Notes under the pieces: generated by a model
The model's input: the letters and a program-made list of their open reading frames with translations, nothing else
What the model was told of the DNA's origin: nothing
Database searches by the model: none
Program-made: the position numbers and the translations under genes
Assembly: GCF_032452875.1 (NCBI RefSeq)
Contig: NW_026893636.1
Location: 796,078-860,077, forward strand
Length of the DNA: 64,000 nucleotides
From: Bos javanicus
Taxonomy: Eukaryota > Chordata > Mammalia > Artiodactyla > Bovidae
Direction: 5' to 3'
Part shown: in pieces, positions 53,715-64,000 of the stretch
Numbering within the stretch: the first letter of the stretch is position 1
Layout: each line of letters starts with the position of its first letter

Positions 53715-54311
53715 TGCCGGGAGCCGGGGAGGCATTCCACTCTGGACAAAGGTCATGAGGAAGGAGGCTCGGCATACGCAAATGCGGGATCGAGCCTCAG
53801 GAGTCCACCCGGATATTCTCGAGCATCTCCCCCAAAACCAGAGTCTGCCTACTGTATTGCTTTGTGCTCTCACCTCTGATTTCACTGGGGGCTGTCCCCC
53901 ACCACCATCTCGCTCTCTCTGTCAAAGAGTTAACTTACAGCTCCAATTCATAAAGTTCCTTGTCATTCTTCCCTTTAACTTCCAGCTGAGTCTCCATCTG
54001 GAGCGCGGAACCCACCACGCTTACTAATTATGCCTGGGCTGCTAAGACCCACTCGAGAAGGTGTCTAGGGTGAGGCACCTTTCGCTATTCGAGAGGGCGC
54101 CTGCGGCCTACGTAAGTGGTACAAACTTCTTGTCTTGAAGTTTGATTGGTCTTCCGCGTAAACCAAGCTACTCAGTCTCTTTTCTCCACCGAATTTTCCT
54201 ACTGAGCTCTCCTCATACTATTATTCTTGACATCTCTGATTAGCATATAAATAGTCGCCTAGGCCATCTCTCCTTCGAATACCCTGGATCAGTTGGGGCT
54301 GGTCCCCGGCA
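53715..54311 (+). mobile_element. LTR copy 21
   Basis: 597 bp, close to copy 14, with GTGGTACAAAC as a private change. PBS at 54314-54331. The following unit has two module motifs and a large in-phase loss near 54690. Confidence 0.87.
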
Positions 54312-54987
54312 GGTGGCGACCGAACAGGGACCTCAGGAGGCAATACTCAAAGAGCTGAGCAGACACGAACCACGCAATCAGCAGGCAATAAGCATGGAGC
54401 TCAGCAGTGACGAATCATGCTGCTCAACTGGCAATAACCAAGCACGTGACCAGGCAGGAATCACGCAGCTCAGCTGGCAATTGTCATGCAGATGAGCCGG
54501 CAGGAATCACGCAGCTCAGCAGGCCCTGATCACGTGACTCTGCAGGCACTGATCACGTGGCTGATCAAGTACAGATCACGTGACTGAGCATGCACTGATC
54601 ACGTGGCTATCATGCACTGATGACGTGACTGCGCATGCACTGATGACAGTGGCTGATCATGCACTGATCACATGGCTCATCATGCACTGATCATGACTGC
54701 GCATGCACTGATGACGTGGCTGTTCGGGCACTGATCACGTGTTTATCAGGCAGTGATCAGTGACTGACAGGCGCTGATCAGGGGACTGTGCACGCACTGA
54801 TCAGGTGGCTGATCAGGAACTGACCACCTGACCGCGCATGCAGTGATCACGTGGCTGGTCGTTCACTGATCACGTGTTTATCATACGGTGATCACGTGAC
54901 TGAGAGGCGCTGATCACGTGACTGTGCCGTCAGTGATCACGTGGCTGAGCAGGCACTGATATCGTGACTGAGCATGCACTGATCATG

Positions 54988-55582
54988 TGCCGGGAGCCGG
55001 GGAGGCATTCCACTCTGGACAAAGGTCATGAGGAAGGAGGCTCGGCATACGCAAATGCGGGATCGAGCCTCAGGAGTCCACCCGGATATTCTCGAGCATC
55101 TCCCCCAAAAAAACCGGAGTCTGCCTACTGTATTGCTTTGTGCTCTCACCTCTGATTTCACTGGGGGCTGTCCCCCACCACCATCTCGCTCTCTCTGTCA
55201 AAGAGTTAACTTACAGCTCCAATTCATAAAGTTCCTTGTCATTCTTCCCTTTAACTTCCAGCTGAGTCTCCATCTGGAGCGCGGAACCCACCACGCTTAC
55301 TAATTATGCCTGGGCTGCTAAGACCCACTCGAGAAGGTGTCTAGGGTGAGGCACCTTTCGCTATTCGAGAGGGCGCCTGCGGCTAAGTGGTGCAAACTTC
55401 TTGTCTTGAAGTTTGATTGGTCTTCCGCGTAAACCAAGCTACTCAGTCTCTTTTCTCCACCGAATTTTCCTACTGAGCTCTCCTCATACTATTATTCTTG
55501 ACATCTCTGATTAGCATATAAATAGTCGCCTAGGCCATCTCTCCTTCGAATACCCTGGATCAGTTGGGGCTGGTCCCCGGCA
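54988..55582 (+). mobile_element. LTR copy 22
   Basis: 595 bp. A 5-6-bp loss gives GCGGCTAAGTGG and removes the TACGTAAGT stretch, which in other copies contains a cryptic GTAAGT donor. PBS at 55585-55602. Confidence 0.86.
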
Positions 55583-55835
55583 GGTGGCGACCGAACAGGG
55601 ACCTCAGGAGGCAATACTCAAAGAGCTGAGCAGACACGAACCACGCAATCAGCAGGCAATAAGCATGGAGCTCAGCAGTGACGAATCATGCTGCTCAACT
55701 GGCAATAATCAAGCACGTGACCAGGCAGGAATCACGCAGCTCAGCTGGCAATTGTCAAGCAGATGAGCCGACAGGAATCACGCAGCTCAGCTGGCAATTG
55801 TCATGCAGATGAGCCGGCAGGAATCACGCAGCTCA

Positions 55836-56100
55836 ACCCAGCGAAGGCCCTGATCACGTGACTCAGGCGCACTGCACTGGCTGATCATGATCCAGATCAC
55901 GTGACTGAGCATGCACTGATCACGTGGTATTCCTCATGCACTGATCACGTGACTGAGGCATGACTGATGACAGGCATGATGCACTGATCACGTGTTTATC
56001 AGACAGTGATCGTGCTCGGCCTGATCAGGACTGTACCGCGCGATCAGATGATCGAGACTGCCACCCTGACCACTGCGCGCACGTGATCACGTGGCTGGTC
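55836..56100. other. Scrambled satellite patch before LTR copy 23
   Basis: Non-canonical runs such as CTCAACCCAGCGAAGG, GATCGTGCTCGGCC and CTGTACCGCGCGATC replace the normal variants, and the unit is only 1222 bp, the shortest in the window. No foreign element is recognised. Confidence 0.6.
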
Positions 56101-56223
56101 GTTCACTGATCACGTGTTTATCATACGGTGATCACGTGACTGAGGCTGATCACGTGACTGTGCCGTCAGTGATCACGTGGCTGAGCAGGCACTGATATCG
56201 TGACTGAGCATGCACTGATCATG

Positions 56224-56804
56224 TGGGGAGCCGGGGAGGCATTCCACTCTGGACAAGGTCATGAGGAAGGAGGCTCGGCATACGCAAATGCGGGATCGAG
56301 CCTCAGGAGTCCACCCGGATATTCTCGAGCATCTCCCCCCCAAAAACCGGAGTCTGCCTACTGTATTGCTTTGTGCTCTCACCTCTGATTTCACTGGGGG
56401 CTGTCCCCCACCATCTCGCTCTCTCTGTCAAAGAGTTAACTCCAATTCATAAAGTTCCTTGTCATTCTTCCCTTTAACTTCCAGCTGAGTCTCCATCTGG
56501 AGCGCGGAACCACGCTTACTAATTGCCTGGGCTGCTAAGACCCACTCGAGAAGGTGTCTAGGGTGAGGCACCTTTCGCTATTCGAGAGGGCGCCTGCGGC
56601 CTACGTAAGTGGTGCAAACTTCTTGTCTTGAAGTTTGATTGGTCTTCCGCGTCAACCAAGCTACTCAGTCTCTTTTCTCCACCGAATTTTCCTACTGAGC
56701 TCTCCTCATACTATTATTCTTGACATCTCTGATTAACATATAAATAGTCGCCTAGGCCATCTCTCCTTCGAATACCCTGGATCAGTTGGGGCTGGTCCCC
56801 GGCA
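56224..56804 (+). mobile_element. LTR copy 23, most degraded
   Basis: 581 bp, the shortest copy. It starts TGGGGAGCC (CC lost) and has losses at GACAAGGTC, CCCCCACCATC, GTTAACTCCAATTC, GGAACCACGC and AATTGCCTGG. GATTAACATATAAATAG alters the octamer-like site but keeps the TATA box. PBS at 56807-56824 is intact. Confidence 0.85.
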
Positions 56805-57571
56805 GGTGGCGACCGAACAGGGACCTCAGGAGGCAATACTCAAAGAGCTGAGCAGACACGAACCACGCAATCAGCAGGCAATAAGCATGGAGCTCAGCAG
56901 TGACGAATCATGCTGCTCAACTGGCAATAATCAAGCACGTGACCAGGCAGGAATCACGCAGCTCAGCTGGCAATTATCAAGCAGATGAGCCGACAGGAAT
57001 CACGCAGCTCAGATGGCAATTGTCATGCAGATGAGCCGGCGGGAATCACGCAGCTCAGCAGGCCCTGATCACGTGACTCTGCAGGCACTGATCACGTGGC
57101 TGATCAAGTCCAGATCACGTGACTGACCATGCACTGATCACGTGGCTATCATGCACTGATGACGTGGCTGATGGGGCACTGATCACATGGCTCATCATGC
57201 ACTGATCACGTGTTTATCAGGCAATGATCAGTGACGGACAGGCGCTGATCATGGGACTGTGCACGCACTGATCACGTGGCTATCATGCACTGATCACGTG
57301 ACTGCGCATGCACTGATGACGTGGCTGTTGGGCACTGATCACGTGTTTATCAGGCAGTGATCGGTGACTGACAGGCGCTGATCAGGGGACAGTGCACGCA
57401 CTGATCAGGTGGCTGATGCGCATGCAGTGATCACGTGGCTGGTCGTTCGCTGATCACGTGTTTATCATACGGTGATCACGTGACTGAGAGGCGCTGATCA
57501 CGTGACTGTGCCGTCAGTGATCACGTGGCTGAGCAGGCACTGATATCGTGACTGAGCATGCACTGATCATG

Positions 57572-58166
57572 TGCCGGGAGCCGGGAGGCATTCCACTCTG
57601 GACAAAGGTCATGAGGAAGGAGGCTCGGCATACGCAAATGCGGGATCGAGCCTCAGGAGTCCACCCGGATATTCTCGAGCATCTCCCCCAAAAAACCGGA
57701 GTCTGCCTACTGTATTGCTTTGTGCTCTCACCTCTGATTTCACTGGGGGCTGTCCCCCACCACCATCTCGCTCTCTCTGTCAAAGAGGTAACTTACAGCT
57801 CCAATTCATAAAGTTCCTTGTCATTCTTCCCTTTAACTTCCAGCTGAGTCTCCATCTGGAGCGCGGAACCCACGCTTACTAATTATGCCTGGGCTGCTAA
57901 GACCCACTCGAGAAGGTGTCTAGGGTGAGGCACCTTTCGCTATTCGAGAGGGCGCCTGCGGCCTACGTAAGTGGTGCAAACTTCTTGTCTTGAAGTTTGA
58001 TTGGTCTTCCGCATAAACCAAGCTACTCAGTCTCTTTTCTCCACCGAATTTTCCTACTGAGCTCTCCTCATACTATTATTCTTGACATCTCTGATTAGCA
58101 TATAAATAGTCGCCTAGGCCATCTCTCCTTCGAATACCCTGGATCAGTTGGGGCTGGTCCCCGGCA
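57572..58166 (+). mobile_element. LTR copy 24
   Basis: 595 bp. GGTAAC as in copy 12, GGAACCCACGC with a 3-bp loss, and CCGCATAAACC in place of CCGCGTAAACC (CpG decay). PBS at 58169-58186. The segment after it carries four module motifs; a small deletion (CAAGCACCAGGCAGG) happens to lengthen the recurring open frame to 119 codons. Confidence 0.86.
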
Positions 58167-59009
58167 GGTGGCGACCGAACAGGGACCTCAGGAGGCAATA
58201 CTCAAAGAGCTGAGCAGACACGAACCACGCAATCAGCAGGCAATAAGCATGGAGCTCAGCAGTGACGAATCATGCTGCTCAACTGGCAATAATCAAGCAC
58301 CAGGCAGGAATCACGCAGCTCAGCTGGCAATTGTCATGCAGATGACCCGGCAGGAATCACGCAGCTCAGCTGGCAATTGTCATGCAGATGAGCCGACAGG
58401 AATCACGCAGCTCAGTGGCAATTGTCATGCAGATGAGCGGCAGGAATCACGCAGCTCAGCAGGCCCTGATCACGTGACTCTGCAGGCACTGATCACGTGG
58501 CTTATCAAGTCCAGATCACGTGACTGAGCATGCACTGATCACGTGGCTATCATGCACTGATGACGTGACTGCGCATGCACTGATGACGTGGCTGATCGGG
58601 CACTGATCACATGGCTCATCATGCACTGATCACGTGTTTATCAGGCAATGATCAGTGACTGACAGGCGCTGATGGGACTGTGCACGCACTGATCACGTGG
58701 CTATCATGCACTGATCACGTGACTGCGCATGCACTGATGACGTGGCTGTTCGGGCACTGATCACGTGTTTATCAGGCAGTGATCAGTGACTGACAGGCGC
58801 TGATCAGGGGACTGTGCACTGATCAGGTGGCTGATCAGGAACTGACCACCTGACCGCGCATGCAGTGATCACGTGGCTGGTCGTTCACTGATCACGTGTT
58901 TATCATACGGTGATCACGTGACTGAGAGGCGCTGATCACGTGGCTGTGCCGTCAGTGATCACGTGGCTGAGCAGGCACTGATATGGTGACTGAGCATGCA
59001 CTGATCATG

Positions 59010-59593
59010 TGCCGGGAGCCGGGGGGCATTCCACTCTGGACAAAGGTCATGAGGAAGGAGGCTCGGCATACGCAAATGCGGGATCGAGCCTCAGGAGTCC
59101 ACCCGGATATTCTCGAGCATCTCCCCCAAAACCGGAGTCTGCCTACTGTATTGCTTTGTGCTCTCACCTCTGATTTCACTGGGGCTGTCCCCCACCATCT
59201 CGCTCTCTCTGTCAAAGAGTTAACTTACAGCTCCAATTCATAAAGTTCCTTGTCATTCTTCCCTTTACTTCCAGCTGAGTCTCCATCTGGAGCGCGGAAC
59301 CCACCACCCTAATTATGCCTGGGCTGCTAAGACCCACTCGAGAAGGTGTCTAGGGTGAGGCACCTTTCGCTATTCGAGAGGCGCCTGCGGCCTACGTAAG
59401 TGGTGCAAACTTCTTGTCTTGAAGTTTGATTGGTCTTCCGCAAACCAAGCTACTCAGTCTCTTTTCTCCACCGAATTTTCCTACTGAGCTCTCCTCATAC
59501 TATTATTCTTGACATCTCTGATTAGCATATAAATAGTCGCCTAGGCCATCTCTCCTTCGAATACCCTGGATCAGTTGGGGCTGGTCCCCGGCA
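59010..59593 (+). mobile_element. LTR copy 25
   Basis: 584 bp. Losses at GGGGGGC, CCCCCACCATC, CCTTTACTTCC, CCACCACCCTAATT and TTCCGCAAACC. Termini, TATA and PBS (59596-59613) remain. Confidence 0.86.
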
Positions 59594-59744
59594 GGTGGCG
59601 ACCGAACAGGGACCTCAGGAGGCAATACTCAAAGAGCTGAGCAGACACGAACCACGCAATCAGCAGGCAATAAGCATGGAGCTCAGCAGTGACGAATCAT
59701 GCTGCTCAACTGGCAATAATCAAGCACGTGACCAGGCAGGAATC

Positions 59745-60055
59745 AAGCTCAGCTCCATGGTGTCATGCAGATGAGCCGGCAGGAATCACGCAGCTCAGCA
59801 GGCCCTGATCACGTGACTCTGCAGGCACTGATCACGTGGCTGATCAAGTCCAGATCACGCGTGACTGAGCATGCGCTGATCACGTGGCTATCATGCACTG
59901 ATGGTGATGCGCATGCACTGATGGCGGCTGATCGGGCGCGTGATCACGCATGGCTCATCATGCACTGATCACGTTTCATGCACTGATGACGTGGCTGTTC
60001 GGGCACTGATCACGTGTTTATCAGGCAGTGATCAGTGACTGAACGTGATCAGGGA
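59745..60055. other. Scrambled satellite patch before LTR copy 26
   Basis: Starts with CAAGCTCAGCTCCATGG in the module segment and continues with GATGGTGATGCGC, GATCGGGCGCGTGATC and CACGTTTCATGC. The unit is about 100-150 bp short (period 1261). The changes are small losses and base changes within otherwise recognisable satellite. Confidence 0.6.
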
Positions 60056-60257
60056 CTGTGCACGCACTGATCAGGTGGCTGATCAGGAACTGACCACCTG
60101 ACCGCGCATGCAGTGATCACGTGGCTGGTCGTTCACTGATCACGTGTTTATCATACGGTGATCACGTGACTGAGAGGCGCTGATCACGTGACTGTGCCGT
60201 CAGTGATCACGTGGCTGAGCAGGCACTGATATCGTGACTGAGCATGCACTGATCATG

Positions 60258-60854
60258 TGCCGGGAGCCGGGGAGGCATTCCACTCTGGACAAAGGTCATG
60301 AGGAAGGAGGCTCGGCATGCGCAAATGCGGGATCGAGCCTCAGGAGTCCACCCGGATATTCTCGAGCATCTCCCCCCAAAAAACCGGAGTCTGCCTACTG
60401 TATTGCTTTGTGCTCTCACCTCTGATTTCACTGGGGGCTGTCCCCCACCACCATCTCGCTCTCTCTGTCAAAGAGTTAACTTACAGCTCCAATTCATAAA
60501 GTTCCTTGTCATTCTTCCCTTTAACTTCCAGCTGAGTCTCCATCTGGAGCCCGGAACCCACCACGCTTACTAATTATGCCTGGGCTGCTAAGACCCACTC
60601 GAGAAGGTGTCTAGGTGAGGCACCTTTCGCTATTCGAGAGCGCCTGCGGCCTACGTAAGTGGTGCAAACTTCTTGTCTTGAAGTTTGATTGGTCTTCCGC
60701 GTAAACCAAGCTACTCAGTCTCTTTTCTCCACCGAATTTTCCTACTGAGCTCTCCTCATACTATTATTCTTGACATCTCTGATTAGCATATAAATAGTCG
60801 CCTAGGCCATCTCTCCTTCGAATACCCTGGATCAGTTGGGGCTGGTCCCCGGCA
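60258..60854 (+). mobile_element. LTR copy 26
   Basis: 597 bp. GGCATGCGCAAATG, GAGCCCGGAACC, TCTAGGTGAGG and GAGAGCGCC are private or rare changes. PBS at 60857-60874. Confidence 0.86.
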
Positions 60855-61660
60855 GGTGGCGACCGAACAGGGACCTCAGGAGGCAATACTCAAAGAGCTG
60901 AGCAGACACGAACCACGCAATCAGCAGGCAATAAGCATGGAGCTCAGCAGTGACGAATCATGCTGCTCAACTGGCAATAATCAAGCACGTGACCAGGCAG
61001 GAATCACGCAGCTCAGCTGGCAATTGTCAAGCAGATGAGCCGACAGGAATCACGCAGCTCAGCTGGCAATTGTCATGCAGATGAGCCGGCAGGAATCACG
61101 CAGCTCAGCAGGCCCTGATCACGTGACTCTGCAGGCACTGATCACGTGGCTGATCAAGTCCAGATCACGTGACTGAGCATGCACTGATCACGTGGCTATC
61201 ATGCACTGATGACGTGACTGCGCATGCACTGATGACGTGGCTGATCGGGCACTGATCACATGGCTCATCATGCACTGATCACGTGTTTATCAGGCAATGA
61301 TCAGTGACTGACAGGCGCTGATCATGGGACTGTGCACGCACTGATCACGTGGCTATCATGCACTGATCACGTGACTGCGCATGCACTGATGACGTGGCTG
61401 TTCGGGCACTGATCACGTGTTTATCAGGCAGTGATCAGTGACTGACAGGCGCTGATCAGGGGACTGTGCACTGATCAGGTGGCTGATCAGGAACTGACCA
61501 CCTGACCGCGCATGCGGTGATCACGTGGCTGGTCGTTCACTGATCACGTGTTTATCATACGGTGATCACGTGACTGAGGGCGCTGATCACGTGACTGTGC
61601 CGTCAGTGATCACGTGGCTGAGCAGGCACTGATATCGTGACTGAGCATGCACTGATCATG

Positions 61661-62248
61661 TGCCGGGAGCCGGGAGGCATTCCACTCTGGACAAAGGTCA
61701 TGAGGAAGGAGGCTCGGCATACGCAAATGCGGGATCGAGCCTCAGGAGTCCACCCGGATATTCTCGAGCATCTCCCCCAAAAACCGGAGTCTGCCTACTG
61801 TATTGCTTTGTGCTCTCACCTCTGATTTCACTGGGGCTGTCCCCACCACCATCTCGCTCTCTCTGTCAAAGGTTAACTTACAGCTCCAATTCATAAAGTT
61901 CCTTGTCATTCTTCCCTTTAACTTCCAGCTGAGTCTCCATCTGGAGCGTGGAACCCACCACGCTTACTAATTATGCCTGGGCTGCTAAGACCCACTGAGA
62001 AGGTGTGGGTGAGGCACCTTTCGCTATTCGAGAGGCGCCTGCGGCTACGTAAGTGGTGCAAACTTCTTGTCTTGAAGTTTGATTGGTCTTCCGCGTAAAC
62101 CAAGCTACTCAGTCTCTTTTCTCCACCGAATTTTCCTACTGAGCTCTCCTCATACTATTATTCTTGACATCTCTGATTAGCATATAAATAGTCGCCTAGG
62201 CCATCTCTCCTTCGAATACCCTGGATCAGTTGGGGCTGGTCCCCGGCA
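61661..62248 (+). mobile_element. LTR copy 27
   Basis: 588 bp. Losses give CCACTGAGAAGGTGTGGGTGAGG and GCGGCTACG, and GAGCGTGGAACC is a CpG-decay change. PBS at 62251-62268. Confidence 0.86.
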
Positions 62249-62599
62249 GGTGGCGACCGAACAGGGACCTCAGGAGGCAATACTCAAAGAGCTGAGCAGA
62301 CACGAACCACGCAATCAGCAGGCAATAAGCATGGAGCTCAGCAGTGACGAATCATGCTGCTCAACTGGCAATAATCAAGCACGTGACCAGGCAGGAATCA
62401 CGCAGCTCAGCTGGCAATTGTCAAGCAGATGAGCCGACAGGAATCACGCAGCTCAGATGGCAATTGTCATGCAGATGAGCCGGCAGGAATCACGCAGCTC
62501 AGCAGGCCCTGATCACGTGACTCTGCAGGCACTGATCACGTGGCTGATCAAGTCCAGATCACGTGACTGAGCATGCACTGATCACGTGGCTATCATGCA

Positions 62600-62755
62600 C
62601 TGATGGCGATGCGCATGCACTGATGACGTGGCTGATCGGGCACTGATCACATGGCTCATCATGCACTGATCGGTGATGACTGACAGGCGCTGATCAGGGA
62701 TCTGTGCACGCACTGATCAGGTGGCTGATCAGGAACTGACCACCTGCTTTCGCCA
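62600..62755. other. Shortened, irregular satellite before LTR copy 28
   Basis: GATGGCGATGCGC and GATCGGTGATGACTGACAGG replace a longer stretch, and CACCTGCTTTCGCC is unlike any other unit. About 140 bp are missing (period 1246). Confidence 0.6.
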
Positions 62756-62902
62756 TGCAGTGATCACGTGGCTGGTCGTTCACTGATCACGTGTTTATCA
62801 TACGATGATCACGTGACTGAGAGGCGCTGATCACGTGACTGTGCCGTCAGTGATCACGTGGCTGAGCAGGCACTGATATCGTGACTGAGCATGCACTGAT
62901 CA

Positions 62903-63494
62903 TGCCGGGAGCCGGGGAGGCATTCCTCTGGACAAAGGTCATGAGGAAGGAGGCTCGGCATACGCAAATGCGGGATCGAGCCTCAGGAGTCCACCCGGAT
63001 ATTCTCGAGCATCTCCCCCAAAACCGGAGTCTGCCTACTGTATTGCTTTGTGCTCTCACCTCTGATTTCACTGGGGCTGTCCCCCACCACCATCTCGCTC
63101 TCTCTGTCAAAGAGTTAACTTACAGCTCCAATTCATAAAGTTCCTTGTCATTCTTCCCTTTAACTTCCAGCTGAGTCTCCATCTGGAGCGCGGAACCCAC
63201 CACGCTTTAATTATGCCTGGGCTGCTAAGACCCACTCGAGAAGGTGTCTAGGGTGAGGCACCTTTCGCTATTCGAGAGGGCGCCTGCGGCCTACGTAAGT
63301 GGTGCAAACTTCTTGTCTTGAAGTTTGATTGGTCTTCCGCGTAAACCAAGCTACTCAGTCTCTTTTCTCCACCGAATTTTCCTACTGAGCTCTCCTCATA
63401 CTATTATTCTTGACATCTCTGATTAGCATATAAATAGTCGCCTAGGCCATCTCTCCTTCGAATACCCTGGATCAGTTGGGGCTGGTCCCCGGCA
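62903..63494 (+). mobile_element. LTR copy 28, last in window
   Basis: 592 bp. It starts TGCCGGG directly after GATCA and so lacks the TG dinucleotide that precedes all the intact copies; this shows how the start is blurred by satellite microhomology. Losses at CATTCCTCTGG and CGCTTTAATT. PBS at 63497-63514. Confidence 0.86.
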
Positions 63495-63829
63495 GGTGGC
63501 GACCGAACAGGGACCTCAGGAGGCAATACTCAAAGAGCTGAGCAGACACGAACCACGCAATCAGCAGGCAATAAGCATGGAGCTCAGCAGTGACGAATCA
63601 TGCTGCTCAACTGGCAATAATCAAGCACGTGACCAGGCAGGAATCACGCAGCTCAGCTGGCAATTGTCAAGCAGATGAGCCGACAGGAATCACGCAGCTC
63701 AGATGGCAATTGTCATGCAGATGAGCGGCAGAATCACGCAGCTCAGCAGGCCCTGATCACGTGACTCTGCAGGCACTGATCACGTGGCTGATCAAGTCCA
63801 ATCACGTGACTGAGCATGCACTGATCACG

Positions 63830-64000
63830 TGGCTATCATGCGCTGAACTGACGCTGGCTGATGGCACTGATACATGGCTCATCATGCACTGATCACGTGT
63901 TTATCAGGCAATGATCAGTGACTGACAGGCGCTGATCATGGGACGTGTGCCGCTGATCACGTGGCTATCATGCACTGATCACGTGACTCCGCACACTGAT
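63830..64000. other. Irregular satellite at the window end
   Basis: CGCTGAACTGACGCTGGCTGATGG and GGACGTGTGCCGCTG depart from the normal unit. The remainder is 23-bp satellite cut by the window edge. Nothing else is seen. Confidence 0.55.

Larger units (their letters stand above)
35101..64000 (+). repeat. Right LTR-bearing satellite array (1.711a-like), 21 units
   Basis: LTR 3' ends run from 36207 to 63494 with periods of 1222-1536 bp. Most are near 1365 or 1407, which differ by one 46-bp module. Outliers fit changes of whole 23-bp units: +138 bp (38986 to 40522) and about -138 bp (51595 to 52865 and 54311 to 55582). Units carry more single-base losses in homopolymers than the left array and several scrambled patches. 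All copies read GAGGCAATAC after the PBS. The window ends inside a unit. No gene is supported. Confidence 0.92.

Noticed and set aside
1..64000. CENP-B box or telomere repeats
   Set aside because: I looked for TTCG....A..CGGG and TTAGGG runs and saw none; TTCGCTATTCGAG in the LTR does not fit the box.

Overview
The whole window is tandem-repeated satellite DNA of a bovine-type (Bos or close relative) genome. It contains no protein-coding gene, no tRNA or rRNA gene, and no other recognisable transposon. The basic unit is about 23 bp: a 12-mer GATCACGTGACT followed by an 11-mer GATCATGCACT, with a common 22-bp variant that lacks one G. A 12+11-nt prototype of this kind is, from memory of the literature, the hallmark of the bovine 1.706 g/ml satellite. 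The larger unit that carries a ~0.6 kb insert, with one period of exactly 1413 bp here, matches what I recall of the bovine 1.711a satellite. Both names come from memory and were not checked against a database.

Layout. (1) 1 to about 9,850: seven copies of a ~1.37 kb unit, all in + orientation. Each unit is a ~600 bp retroviral LTR with its primer-binding site, then a diverged 23-bp-derived segment holding 46-bp modules, then ~550 bp of 23-bp repeats. Units 2-3 and 4-5 form a dimeric higher-order repeat of about 2.73 kb. (2) About 9,850 to 35,100: the same 23-bp satellite without the LTR. It carries 12 copies of a ~240 bp diverged segment that keeps the uninterrupted ('empty') version of the LTR insertion site. 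The first part (to ~17.2 kb) is diverged. The part from ~17.2 to ~33.4 kb is strikingly uniform. 33.4-34.4 kb is irregular. (3) About 35,100 to 64,000: 21 more LTR-bearing units, + orientation, period 1.22-1.54 kb, with many small indels and several scrambled patches.

The LTR is bounded by a 7-bp inverted terminal repeat (TGCCGGG ... CCCGGCA). It has a TATA box, an inverted CCAAT box and, 2 nt after its end, an 18-nt PBS with one mismatch to the tRNA-Lys3 type, so it derives from a class II (ERVK/betaretrovirus-like) endogenous retrovirus. Sequence homologous to the empty site resumes directly at the end of the PBS, and there is no 6-bp target duplication. LTR plus PBS and nothing else is the structure of plus-strand strong-stop DNA, a reverse-transcription intermediate. 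The most interesting reading of the window is that such an intermediate was captured by the satellite and then amplified with it into an abundant array. Each unit would then carry a + strand promoter, and the satellite between them is a dense lattice of CACGTG E-boxes.
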